Origin: Kingdonia uniflora
Lineage: Eukaryota > Streptophyta > Magnoliopsida > Ranunculales > Circaeasteraceae
Length of the DNA stretch: 64,000 bases
NCBI GenBank assembly: GCA_014058105.1
Contig: JACGCM010002460.1
Span: 62,001 to 126,000 of the forward strand
Reading direction: 5' to 3'
The notes under the pieces are model-generated. The model saw only the letters and a list, made by a program, of their open reading frames with translations, ran no database searches and was not told the DNA's origin. Below are positions 48,063-59,689 of the stretch, in pieces. Position 1 is the first letter of the stretch. Each line of letters opens with the position of its first letter. A program made the position numbers and the translations under genes.

Positions 48063-49375
48063 GAGGATAAGCTAAGCATAAACATAAACATAGATCACAT
48101 ACGACCCTATGAGGGACGTGCCACGTCAGGTATATATATAGGTTCCACTTATAAACCTGAATATTTTTTCCGAAGTATAAATATTTTATGTGGACACTTC
48201 AATTGCTAACGATATAGATTCATGTTTGAGAGAAAAGCTTAGCTAGCTAGTCCAAAATGTACTCAATTGCACTAAAAATGCTTCCTGTCACAAATATTCA
48301 TGGTGTAACAAACTGAGTTCGGAATGTAGGCATACTTTTCAGTTAGAATGTGGCGCGAGGGTGATACAATATATAGTTCAACAACGGTTTCATGAATACT
48401 TTGCGTCACATTTAGCCTACAGTTTAAGTGGCTTATGACCAGTATCTGAAACATCTCATATTTATCTTGATTTTTAGATTTATAAATGTGTCGTCAGCTA
48501 CTGCTATACAGTATATATTTCTGGTTTCGGCAAGGGCCTTCATAAGAGGTAGACCTTCGTATAATAATTTATATGACAAAGTGCAGATCCCACTTATATC
48601 CTTCTACGTCCGTTGTTTTGTACCTTTAAGTCCAAAACATTGTGCTTTTTGTGCTCACAAAGTTAAACTCTTACCTTAATTAAGTGTGCATATTAAAACG
48701 ATACTTTTAGTCCTATGTTATGCTCTGATTTCTTAGCTTTTATACAAGTGTGTATGAACATGTAAGATAAAGTTGGGGATGATCTTATATAAGGATTACT
48801 TAAGGCGAATTGTAGCTGGTATTAAGGAGCAATTAGTTTTGTTGTTGTAGAGGCCATGAATATAACCAAATCCCATGCTATTGTTTGTTTTATTGTTTCC
48901 TCATTTCTAGCACATGGGATTTGGATGACTCATGCATATATAAGTGGACACTGTGAATGAGATATGCTCCATGCTTCCAAACTTCATCAAGTGTTAAAGC
49001 CTTATTACAGTAGGTTCTTCAGTTACATCCTTTTGGTTTTAGGGTTTAGAAGTAAACATGATAGGTTAGATGTTTCAAATAATCCTTGTGGGCTATTCCA
49101 CAATAAATGCTGCACTAAGGGTCTTGGAGTTGATCCATACCCTTTCATGCCTTAACTGCTCTCTCTATTAACCCATACCGTTGTTTTTTTAAGCTTAGAT
49201 TAAGTAGTACCATTAAGATTGCTATTAATCAAGCTTAGAGTTTCAACACCATTTATCCAATCCTGGGTCCAATTAGACATAATTATATCACAGTTCACCT
49301 TCCTCTTTCAAAACATCATCATCATAATAACAAAGCTTAAGGGCTGAAAACATTCATGCCTCAACTGTCTCAACT
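48063..49375. other. Intergenic between duplicated blocks
   Basis: About 1.3 kb of AT-rich single-copy-looking sequence. A 63-codon frame at 48964-49155 has no recognisable domain. No gene is called. Confidence 0.5.
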
Positions 49376-49660
49376 GACCACTCTTTGCTAGTTCCTCATT
49401 AAAACAGCTTGCTTTGGTTAGTCAATTGCGAACCTTGGGTTTGGTTATGTCCGACCACTTTCTGAGAGGAAAAAGCCTTCCAATCTCAATCTACAATGAA
49501 AATGCAGTTGATAGTTAAAATGTCAAGTGCGCGATACTATGGGGTGTTGTTGGCAAGAATAACAGATATACCCTTTCCTCCTTTGATTTCCATTTCCTAG
49601 CCCGAACGTAGCATCCTAGTCCGAAATTAAAGTAGAAGTCAGGAACAGGCTGAAAAAATT
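49376..49660. repeat. Flanking block U, partial copy 2
   Basis: Matches 47935-48062 and 51480-51760 ('ctgaccactctttgctag', 'aaaagccttccaatctcaat', 'tatggggtgttgttggcaag'). On the minus strand a short shared frame in copies 2 and 3 contains FYFNF(G/R)LG and ARKWKSK. It is a piece of an unrecognised ancestral coding or transposon sequence. Confidence 0.7.
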
Positions 49661-49787
49661 CATGCCTCAATTTTTTGCTTGGGGGATCAAAAAATTTAGA
49701 TCGTACATGGTTTACAAAATGTTCTACACTTTTTGACACTAAAGTAAATGAATATTCATTGAAACTGTTTCATCTTAGAACATTTTA

Positions 49788-49940
49788 ACCACGATGGAAA
49801 CAGTAAATAACTTTTAGGAGGAATTGAGAGATATAATTTGAATCGGGGTGGATTGTGGAAATTGGAGAGAGATATTCCAGATTTTATACTTTTCTTTTCC
49901 ATTGTTACATTAAACGACGACAAAAAAATCTGCCAAATGG
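49788..49940 (-). repeat. SPF30 leader/promoter duplicate (copy 3)
   Basis: Matches 38010-38150 over 'ggaaacagt', 'ttttaggagga', 'ataatttgaatcgg', 'tggattgtggaaattggaga' and 'cattgttac'. It lacks the SPF30 coding start. It keeps the part of the leader that copy 2 has lost, so copies 2 and 3 did not derive from one another by simple loss. Confidence 0.85.
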
Positions 49941-50345
49941 ATCAGCATTTAACAATAAACATTCTAAGTAAAAGTAGCCGAATCAGATGGCTTTCTGCTC
50001 CAAAGAAGCCAAATGATTTGGTCTTTTGGTTCAACAACGTCAACTAATTCAGCATTCAACGAAAAACCTATATAAACAAAACTAGCCAAATGATTTGACG
50101 TTACTTCTAAAATACGCCAAATGATTCGGCATTTAAGAAAAAACCATCTAAACAAAATTAGCCCAATGATTTGACTTTACTGTTGAAATATATCAATGAT
50201 TTGGCATTTAACGAAAAACTCATCTAAGCGTAACTAGCCGAATAATTTAGCCTTCTATTTTCAATATGCCAAATGATTCGGCATTTAACAGATAACCCAT
50301 TTAAACAGCCGAATCATTTCGCTTTCTTTTCCAATGAAGCCATTA
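49930..50345. repeat. Third, short inverted-repeat monomer array
   Basis: About five monomers of the same satellite family follow copy 3 of the SPF30 leader. They include GCCAAATGATTCGGC around 50115 and 50269. Confidence 0.9.
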
Positions 50346-50450
50346 TTCTACAATAACAACAAGGGGGATAAAGATAAAGATACAAATAACAATGGAGGAG
50401 GAGAAGAAGCTTTGCATAAGAGATGTGAAGCAAACTATGGCAGCAACATC
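50345..50450. repeat. Flanking block U, copy 3, left part
   Basis: 'aacaacaagggggataaaga', 'taacaatggaggag' and 'gatgtgaagcaaactatggc' match 47582-47690. The block is then broken by the insert at 50451-51292 and resumes at 51293. Confidence 0.75.
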
Positions 50451-51292
50451 ATCCAACCATCTCTTAGATTTTAGCACTACATGAAGCTAGAAGAGCTTTA
50501 ATCACTCATTAATCACATTAATACAATTTGAAGACTATCATCTCTCAGAAAACTTAAAACTAGGAGATTGTACTAAGCATATATCACCCAAGTTTTTCCA
50601 CACTCACGAATTTTAGATATCCAACAAGTTCGATCAACATAAAACTTAGCCGACCTATTTACGCAACGACAACGCTACAGATAGTACAAAACTAAAACCA
50701 GGATTAAAGAACCAAACTAGAACAATTAAGAGCAGGTTGCATGATTTTTGACTTTCCTATGTTACTATCCTGATTTGAGTTGGAGGTTTATATCTTAGTG
50801 ATTGGAATTGGGGTTATCTCTTGACTTTTACTGATATCAATTGATGTTTATATCTAACTGATTGAATTGGGGTTTGGGTTTATCTCACTGCTTGTATCTT
50901 ATTGTTATAGGTTAAAATGCAGAGCAAAAATGCGAGGATACTTATTTTGTGCATTTTTGAATATTGATCTATATATTTATACTACGAAGATTAGTTTTAT
51001 ACTTTTACTGAATTAAAATTAAACTTATGGAAGCCTCTTATAAGCTAATATATAAAGATTTGCTAATTTTAGTTTTTAATTTTCAGGTGATACAATTGTT
51101 CATGGTTGCTAAATTTGTTATGGATCTCTCAGGAATCCCTAGATTTACAACGTAAAGAAATTATGTAATTAATCAATAATATTAGTAAATATCCCTTTAA
51201 AATTACTAATATTAGTAAATATGTCAATAACATGTTACGAACCCCGTAACATGTCCCCCCCACCCAACTTAGAATCCTGGTTCCGCCCCTGC
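50451..51292. mobile_element. Probable insertion splitting block U copy 3
   Basis: About 840 bp are present here but not in copy 1. The right end, read on the minus strand, begins CAGGGGCGGAACCAGGATTC, a start very like those of plant hAT-type MITEs. I could not find a matching left end or a target-site duplication, so the exact element and its borders are uncertain. Confidence 0.4.
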
Positions 51293-51760
51293 CTGAGGGG
51301 ATTCGTCCTTCCAACCTCTATTTTTTTTTTTTTAAATATAGCAAGTGAGGCTGTAATCTCATTAACTCTGTAACTTCTTTTTTTTTTTTTTGCCTCTAGG
51401 GATTAATATATTTGCATGTTGCTCAAAAAAGAAAGAAAAGGTTGCTATCAAGACCACAAAGATCAGCCTTCCATTATTTTGTACTCCAACTGACCACTCT
51501 TTGCTGGCTCTCCATTAAAACAGCTTGCTTTGGTTATGTCCGACGACTTTCTGCGAGGAAAAAGCCTTCCAATCTCAATCTACAATGAAAATGCAGTTGA
51601 TAGTTAAAATGCCAAGTGCGCGATTCTATGGGGTGTTGTTGGCAAGAATAATTGACAAAAACATAAAGTTATACCCTTTCCACCTTTGATTTCCACTTCC
51701 TAGCGGGAACGTAGCGTCCTAGTCTGAAATTAAAGTAGAAGCCAGGAACAGGGGTACATA
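51293..51760. repeat. Flanking block U, copy 3, right part
   Basis: Resumes the match to 47745-48062 ('gtccttccaacc', 'ctgtaatctcattaactctg', 'aaaagccttccaatctcaat') and goes on to match partial copy 2 up to about 51760. Confidence 0.75.
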
Positions 51761-52600
51761 CTTCTAACTGAAAGACGAGAAACAAAACAATTAACAACGA
51801 CAACAATAGAAGAATTTTGGGGGTTTTAGATACCCTAATCGCCAAGAACAACAGAAACATAGAAGAATTTTGAGGGGTTTGAAAACTCTAAACATCAAGA
51901 AGAATTCATACTCCTGGTTGGGATGTGGACAAGTATCAGTTTCTTTGCGTATGAGCATCCTAGGGACAAACATAGTTTCTTCGCGGAAGAACAATCCATA
52001 CCTCTTGGTGCAGGTGGAACTCCCAGAAGTTTCAGTTGTGCTGGGGAGCAGCGTCCTAAACAACAAACAAAAACAATAATTATTAAGGAAATTCAACACC
52101 CTAATGACCAAGATCAGTCCATACCATACCTCTTGACGACGCCTTTTACAAGAGGTCCACTTCCACTGCGGAGGTGAATACTGTACATGAACAAAACATT
52201 TAATGGAAACATAATGGTATTATTGTAGTCCTTTATGTCTTATGGTTTCCCGCAGCTACTGGTTTAAGTAGTGAGCTGTTCTATTTTTAAGCATTGAGAA
52301 TGAAGCCAATGCCTTGGATAAATTAAGTTTACTAGTACTATTCAGTCTATTCTTGTAAGTGAATACAATAGCTGAAATGAAACATTTAATAGAAACATAA
52401 ACATTATTAATATACACAATGGGGAGATAAGTCAATACATCTAATAGAAAGTACCCAAGTTCCCTTTTAATCATATCTAGAGCGAGCCACACTTTGAAAT
52501 TTCCAAATGCTGCCAAACTCATTGATGTCATTACTGCCCAGTCCTTGATTATTTTCTCATAGTGAAACTCACTGATGTTTACTGCCAAACATGGTAACAA
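51761..52600. other. Intergenic plus resistance-gene 3' region
   Basis: A short degenerate tandem ('agaagaattttg(a/g)gg') lies at 51806-51900. An 85-codon plus frame at 51923-52177 has no family I recognise. From about 52256 the sequence resembles 59360-59560 downstream of the second resistance gene, and is likely the 3' UTR exon and intron of the first. Confidence 0.45.
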
Positions 52601-52731
52601 AGCTTAGTATAATGATTTTCATAAAAACAATATCAAGTTTAAACAGAAACAAAGCTGAATTTCTTACCTTACAAAACCAGCTGTGAATATTTGGCGTGTG
52701 CAAACGTTTCGCACTTCAATTCTTGATGTCA

Positions 52732-55700
52732 TCAAATAAAAACATTTGATATGCGAATGTTTGGGATGTGAAATATGATGCTCCAGTCCTCTCCTACTTC
52801 CTTCTCGCAACGTGGTCCCAAGGTAGGACATTCAAAAATCTCCAATATCTGAAGTGAGGTAAGATGCTGCAATTCCTCGGGTATACACGTTAAGGAATCG
52901 CATAAGGATACTTTTAAAGTTTGGAGTGCCTTGAGTTGTGATAAGCCTTGTGGAAATGTTGAATGCGGCGAATCCTCAATAACTAGAGACTTGAGGTTGG
53001 AGTGGAGACCATTTTGTATGGGTAATGATATCGAAAGAGAACCTGCATCCTGCTTTAAATTCAACTTCTCCAGAAATGGGGGAAGGCACGAGATCTCCAA
53101 ATGTGGACAATCTTCTATTCTTATTTCCCTAAGCGAAAAAGATAAGATTTGGCATGGCAATGACTTGAGCAAAGGACAATCTTCTATTGACAGTGTTTGA
53201 AGAAAAGGCATGACAGTGATATTTGTAGTTGTAGTTATCACCCACTCCTCCCAATGTTTCATCTCACCAATTGAGAGCTTCTTTAAGTTGGGGAACGCTA
53301 TTACTGGTGCTGATATATCTTCGACACTATCACCATACAAGACTTGAAGGCCCATAATTGCTGAAACCGAATCTAATTGATATAGATATAGCTCTTCAAG
53401 AAATTCAAACCTTCCCAGAGCTGCTGGTAATGCCTTTAAGTTTTTGCATGACCAGATTTCTAGTTCACGGAGCATAATTGATCTTCCTTCCCAATTCGGA
53501 AACTCCATCCAACTTGGGAACTTGGAGCCACTGTAATTCCATATTCCCAACTTCTCCAAGTTGGGATGTGGTTCAAGTAATTCAAGGACACTCTGAACTG
53601 CCTCATCATCATCACTCTCCACTGCCTCATCATCATATTTGAATCTCAATATGAGAATTTGGAGGTATTCTTTATCTTTCAATATTGCCTCATGACTAGC
53701 CTCCTTCCCAACACCTTTAATATTTGATATTATCAGCTTACCACGGAGGTTGTTGAGATCTTTTAGTTCTTCGATATCAGCTCCTTCTTCACTCACAACG
53801 AACTCGTTCAACGTTTCAAGATCTCTTAATTTCCCAATTCCTCGAGGAAAGCATTCAAGACTAGAACCCAAAAATTCAAGGTGCCTCAAGCTAACCATTT
53901 TCCCCATATCATTAGGAAATCTACGAAGATTAGAACACTCATTAAGTTTCAGTGTTTGCAGATTGGATAGATTACCGACTGTTTCAGGTAACTCTTCCAA
54001 TCCAGTATCTCGAGCTTCAAGGTGCCTCAAATTGATGAGTTTCCCAATCCCATTGGGAAGTCTACTAAGATTGTAACATGCATTAAGTCTCAACGTTTGC
54101 AAGTTACTAAGATTAGTAACTACTTCAGGTAGTTCCTCTACAAACGTCCCTGACAAGTCCAGATACCTTAGATGTATTAACTCCCCAATTTCTTTTGGTA
54201 ATTCCTTGATAGAATAATTATAACTCAAATCAAGTGTCCTAAGACTTGTCAAATCACTCAACAAACTCAAATCTTCACAATACGACTTATAAGACTTCCC
54301 ACAAACAAATAATGTTCGTAAACTCTTCAAATTCCAAATGGAAACAGGAATTCGACCTTTATCCTCAGCAGAAAGCATTACAGATAAATGTCGGGATTTC
54401 ATGTTGTTTAACTTTGTCTCGCGGGTTTCAGCAACCAAACATTCATTGTTAGCGAGAAAAGTTGCAAAATCGTGAATAAGGTCGTGCATCTTGCACTCAC
54501 TTACATTGCTATCCATGTCCATTTCTAGATTTTGGAAAAATGAGCGCATCACCAATTCATCGAAGAACTCTGCACCTATGCTTTCCAGCTCCCTCCTCTC
54601 ACTTGACCCGAGACAACCTTCCGCCATCCACATCTTGATCAGGCGATCTTTCTCTATTCTATGATCTTTTGGAAAGACCGCACAATACGTAAAACAACGT
54701 TTAAGGTGTGACGGCAAAGCATTGTAACTCAATAGCAAAGGTGGCAATACACCTTTGCTGACACTGGGAAGTTCCCATATGTCACTCGCCAAGACATCCT
54801 CCCAATCTTTCACGGTTATTTTTCGGGGCATGACACTTCCTAAACTCTTTGCATAGAGAGGCACTCCTTTACACCTATCTGAAAGTTTTCTTCCAATATC
54901 TTTCAACTTTTGGCTATCGGATTCTCCCCTCCTCCCCTCAAAGGCAAGATGTTCAAACAATAACCAACAGTCATCATCAGATAATTGTTGTAGGTTATGT
55001 TTGTCAGTTGTACCTACGGTCTGAGCAACATCATTATCGCGTGTTGTAACCACTATTCTGCTACCTTTCTTGCCAAGGTCAAGGGCAAGCTTTAATTGGT
55101 CCCAGCTTGCTCGATCCTTAGTCCACACATCATCCAATACAAGCAAAAATAGCTTTCCCTCAAGAGATTGGCATAAATGATTATGCCAATCCTCCCATTC
55201 TGTAAAATTTGGGACACCGCCACCGAGCTTTTCTATGATCGCCTTCGCTATCCTTATAAGATCAAAAGGCTCTGAGATACAAACCCACATTTTCTTCTCA
55301 AAGTGGTTCTTCACATTCTCCTCATTGAAAATGTATTGTGCGAGAGTAGTCTTTCCTATGCCCCCCATGCCTACTATAGTAACGACGGGGACACTTGACT
55401 CAACGTGACTACTACTATCACTCAATAACATGCTTATTAGTTTTTCTTTCTCCAGATCCCGACCATATACCTCTGATGCTTTGATCCTTGAGATGGTGTG
55501 CCTGCGCTCTTCTTCTAGACGTACTTGTTGCTCATCGTCTTTTTTAGTTACTTCGAATTTATACTTTTCTTTTTCAGTTATGAGAAGATCAAGTCTTCCC
55601 TTTAATTTTAGTATCCTACGACCATATTATGGTGCAAGGTGGCCTTGTTGAAACAAGAGCAAGGAGATAAAAAGCACGACCATACCTTTTTCTTTCCAGC

Positions 55701-56039
55701 GCCATCTGGAGCACTACTTTCATCTGCAGCAATTTCTAATTTCAGGATCTTTGTGTGCCATTCGTCCAACACGTCCTCCATTTCATAAGATACGTCCTTC
55801 AGCTTCTCTAACCATGCACTTTCAGGAACCTTAATTTCATTTTTCTTCAAATTAAGGAGAACATTCTTGACATGTCTCTTTTCCGCATCGTCGAGAGCAT
55901 CACGGATCTTGTCAAATGTATCATGGAGCTCTTGAACATCTTCAGGAGCACCCAATACCAGTTTGACCTCCTTCTTGAGCTTGTCAAGGAGGAAGGGGGC
56001 CAATAGTTCCACCACAGCGGAAATAAGTGCATCCGCCAT
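52732..56039 (-). pseudogene. CC-NBS-LRR resistance gene (RGA-like), frameshifted
   Basis: A coiled-coil NLR immune receptor, disrupted. The start codon at 56039 (MADALISAVVELLAPFLLDK) opens the Rx-type CC domain, including EMEDVLDEW. The frame ends after about 143 codons at a stop at 55608. Against the intact neighbour one base is missing near 55623: here AATATGGT, there AATATCGGT. The following frame is open upstream of its ATG at 55431 and runs 899 codons to 52732. It has the P-loop GMGGIGKTT, kinase-2 LFLLVLDDVW, RNBS-B GSRIVVTTR, a GLPL variant GVPLYAKSLG, RNBS-D CFTYCAVFPK, MHD (KMHDLIHDF) and an LRR region. The LRR part has two of the 47-residue units. An assembly error, or use of the ATG at 55431 for a CC-less protein, are alternatives. 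Its closest relative lies at 59690-63535. Confidence 0.85.
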
Positions 56040-56165
56040 AGTTGATTGGTTTCTGATTGCAAGGAGGATAATGTGATCTGAGTACAAATTTATCTTTAAA
56101 GATATTATTATGAGAATGATAGGTGACCATACATATTTGTTTCTTTGGATGGTAGGAGGCAATTG
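56040..56165 (-). promoter_or_regulatory. Leader/promoter shared by both NLR genes (copy 1)
   Basis: Matches 63536-63720: 'gttgattggtttctgat', 'gtgatctgagtacaaattt', 'tattattatgagaatgatag' and 'ttggatggtaggaggcaatt'. Copy 1 lacks about 40 bp present in copy 2. Confidence 0.65.
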
Positions 56166-57555
56166 TGCTTACTTTTTCTCTCTAAAGTAGACAGTTGTGC
56201 AATTCAACAAAGGCAGGCTAGACTTTATGGCTTTAAATCAAATTTGTAATTAAGAGTACAAATCCTCTTAATTACTAAATCAAATCCATCCAGCTCAAAT
56301 ACATAAACTGAAGTGTGAAGCATATCAATAGTGTAATTGAATGGACCCATACATTTTCTTAAGAACATTTCAAGGTGAAAGCAGTTGGCGATGAGGACAT
56401 GAAGATACTACTGGCGTTTGAATCGATCTGGTAACAATTCCAGGTACCTTTCAAGCCAGGCTAGTTGGCATTTGTTTATTGTTGCTCTGTGATATACTCT
56501 TAATACATATTTTTTTACCGCAGTCTTCAAACCATGTCAGTTGCTTCAAATAGCAACCATTCATAGGAACTTGTCGGGCCATGGCTGAAATGGTACATGC
56601 AAGAGCCATTTAATTTCGCCAATGACAATGAAATGTAAATCCATAAATCAACCAACTCAAATTAATGAGAGACAATTTTCAGAGGCTGCGATTTGTTACA
56701 GGAGACTGCATGGGACGAATAGTTTTATTTACAATTTGTAACTGAAATATTAATTTAACATCATTTTAATGATAGTAATGTGCAGAAATTCATAACTACT
56801 CTTGAGGACTAAATACAAACTTCCCGTGTTGAGGATTATCAATTTTAGGCTGTCAAATCTTAATAGTTGTTTCACCAAAACAAGTTCTGCAATCACTCAT
56901 TATACAAGAGCATTCACATATTTATAGTTAGACAGTTCTGACCAATACCAAGACTTGAGACTTGAAAATGGGATCACAACAGACTTGGCTCTATCTAAAG
57001 AAGACTTGTGAGAGCAGATGTCCTGAACGATTCTGTGCTTTAGGAAACGGATGTATCATCTAAATTCAAAATAGAACTACAACTTTATGAAACTAACAAT
57101 ACTATACAGAAAAATATTACACGAGAACCACTTATAGATGAATGCAAGGGAATGAATGAGCTCAAATGCTCATGATTTTAAGCATGGGATGATGGCAAAG
57201 ACTTACAACAGGGTGGGGGCTTCAGTGGATTATAGTAGCTACCATGGGGCAAGGAGAAGATGGATGGAAATGGAGAAGGATCGAGAATGGGAAGTCAATA
57301 TTTCATTGACGTGTGGACAGTAGGAAAAAATCACAGAGAAATGATATATGTATGTGGTTTGCAAAAAGAAAATTCTCTCTAGAGTTGTTTTTTTTTTCTT
57401 TTGGGCATGGCTTGGTGACAATTTTGACTATAGAGATGCTAAAAGGAAATATATGAATATGGACCCCTCTTCCTTTCTGCGGAACCTCGACAGACCATCA
57501 TAGATCATTAAGCCTAATGATGTTAATGTCTGCTTCAACTTACTGTCTTATCTTT
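56166..57555. other. Intergenic between the NLR genes
   Basis: No gene, inverted repeat or tandem repeat recognised over about 1.4 kb. Confidence 0.5.
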
Positions 57556-57560
57556 TTCAG

Positions 57561-57943
57561 ATACACCCCCACGATGACTCGCAGACAGCTTTTTACTGAA
57601 ATGCAAAGCAATTTGGTTTATTTCAACGAAGATACATCTAACTGCTCCAATTTTGTTGATCACAAGTGGCTTTCTTCTTCTGGAAATTCGTGTGAAGAAG
57701 AATCATATGAAAGGTATACTTGAATATGTCATACCTGAATACAGCCTATGATATAGCTGCACCCAAGTAACGCAATATTTAAATGTCGAATGATGCCAAT
57801 GTATTGCGCCTAACTATCATGTGGGGTATACTTGGATCCTTGTTAACATCCTCTGTATTTTTTAATGGATGCAGGTCTGCTCTCCTCATTTCTCCAGTTG
57901 TAGGAACATCGACCCGAGAATGTTGTGAATGGATTTATGTTTG
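57561..57943 (+). CDS. Unrecognised exon pair, possible gene fragment
   Basis: A frame bounded by an acceptor (CTTTTTCAG) at 57560 and a donor (GAAAG|GTATAC) at about 57717 contains MTRRQLFTEMQSNLVYFNED. A second acceptor (GGATGCAG) near 57874 joins it in phase to SALLISPVVGTSTRECCEWI and a stop. The two splice in frame, but I recognise no family and see no further exons upstream. It may be the tail of a decayed gene or chance. Confidence 0.25.
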
Positions 57944-58023
57944 AAATAACCTCAACTCCAAGTGAAGATGGATCTAGCATCATGGTTGGTGTCTGTTTCA
58001 ATTAGTAATTACCCAGAATCTGA

Positions 58024-58311
58024 CTAAACCCACACCGAAGTTGCTGTTTCCGTGAAAGAGGTTATAGAGAGAATGAAATCAACAAGAACAATAAAAATCT
58101 GTGGAACTGGCAATTTCTTTAAAGATATCTTCCTTTCAGAAGGAAGGTCCTTGCTCGAGATTCTTTTATATTGTTTCAGCATTACTTTGACCGGGAAATC
58201 TTTGTCGGAGTCAGGTACAAAGTAGACAAGAGTAAATAGGTACAAAAATTCTTTTGGAGCTCCTATCCAATTCTTCTCAAGTTCGTGAACATCTTGTAAA
58301 TATTTTTGCAT
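58024..58311 (-). CDS. Unrecognised 95-codon ORF
   Basis: Starts at an ATG (MQKYLQDVHELEKNWIGAPK) and ends at a stop at 58024. The first two thirds look protein-like (charged and aromatic residues mixed), the end is hydrophobic. No domain is recognised and no promoter is evident. It may be a fragment of a transposon or old gene. Confidence 0.25.
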   Translation of the reverse strand: MQKYLQDVHELEKNWIGAPKEFLYLFTLVYFVPDSDKDFPVKVMLKQYKRISSKDLPSERKISLKKLPVPQIFIVLVDFILSITSFTETATSVWV

Positions 58312-59040
58312 GTTCTAGCTATTGAAGCTCCATTTATACAGTAGTAAGTCAGTGTTTCCTTCAATTCTTCGTACTTTTCTACGTGGTAAGATAAAATGTC
58401 TGCTTTCATATTCTGTGTAAGCCACGGATTATGTTTTCTCAATCATATATATATATATACTTGATGTATCGCAGTCACTATGATCACAAGAGGTGTCTTG
58501 AGTGAGCCCTGATGGTTTGTCAATGCGTTCCTGATATTTTAGAGTTGTATGCCTGCTTATAATGCCCATATACCAGCATTACTGAATGAGTCTAATTGGG
58601 TTGGAAACACACAATCCCATGATTTAAATGGCTATGTAACCATGCTGCGAATTTTTTGATCAATCTAAAGGATTGCTATATCACTAACAAAATCATGAAG
58701 TCACCCTTTGTTCCTTACGTTAAATCTTGACGTTACAAGACTCAGCTAAAATCTGAAACAAATGTCTCCTCTTAATATTTTGGAGATGCGGTTTTGCATT
58801 CTTCAAGCATGGCTTTGTTATGCAAGGTGACCACCCTAGACCCAAATGTTGCGGCCTTGCTTTCCATCTGGAATGCTGGCTATGAAATCTGATTTGGAAT
58901 GAGCTTCTCTATTTAAAGCTAGATTTGATAGTCATTACATGATGATTGGGTGAGTGCCTCAAGTTTGTTGCACTAGTAGTACGGCTTTGAAATTGGGTGG
59001 GAAATGGCGTACTGCGGCATCTCGTAATGAATAAAGGGTA
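58312..59040. other. Intergenic, no gene seen
   Basis: AT-rich, with an (AT)n stretch near 58447-58460. Nothing else recognised. Confidence 0.5.
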
Positions 59041-59042
59041 AG

Positions 59043-59178
59043 TGCATCCGCATCGCATTGGCTAATTAGCCAGTCTAGCCAGCCATGTAGGCTTAAAGTG
59101 AGTAAAAATATGACATGTATAGAAATTAGTAAAAGTATGACATGTATAAAAAAATAATGTGGGGATGCATCAGCCATA
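59043..59178. mobile_element. Possible short MITE
   Basis: The ends AGTGCATCCGCAT (left) and GATGCATCCCCAC (right, reverse complement) form an imperfect 13 bp inverted repeat around about 110 bp with two 'agtaaaa(a/g)tatgacatgta' repeats. No target-site duplication is clear. Confidence 0.35.
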
Positions 59179-59359
59179 ATTTTTATTATTAAATAATAAA
59201 TAGGCTTTTAGGAAAAACTAAAATTTCTGCACAATGTATACAATAAAACAATTAACAAATATTAAACTGTGGGCCAACTGACAAACTTTGACCACAACAA
59301 CATATAGCCTCAGAGTGAAAAATGAAGTTCTTATAGCAAATGTATATAATTTGTTTTCA

Positions 59360-59689
59360 TGGTTTCATTGTAAGCGAATACAATAGCTTACCCAAATATA
59401 ATCATAAACATTATTAGGGGAGAGGCGTCACAACATCTAATAGAAAGTACCCAATTTCCCTTTTATTCATATCTAGAGCGAACCATACTTTGAAAATTTT
59501 AAATACTGCCAAACTCAGGCTTTGATTATTTTCTCATAGTGAAACTCACTGATGTCATTACTGCCAAACATAAGAACAAAGCTTAAAATAATGATTTTCA
59601 TAAAAACAATATCAACTTTAAACTGAAACAAAGCTGAATTTCGTACCTTACAAAACCAGCTGTGAATCTTTGACGTGTGCAAACGTTTC
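59360..59689 (-). other. 3' region of the intact NLR gene
   Basis: Shares long strings with 52470-52731, including 'ttacaaaaccagctgtgaat' and 'catagtgaaactcactgatg'. A splice donor (TTTGTAAG|GTACG) just after the stop codon suggests an intron in the 3' UTR, as in the other copy (TTTGTAAG|GTAAG). Confidence 0.55.

Noticed and set aside
51923..52177. 85-codon plus frame beginning MWTSISFFAYEHPRD
   Set aside because: No recognisable domain, no splice or promoter support, and it lies in duplicated non-coding DNA.
53750..54076. Plus-strand 108-codon frame
   Set aside because: Antisense of the LRR region of the frameshifted NLR.
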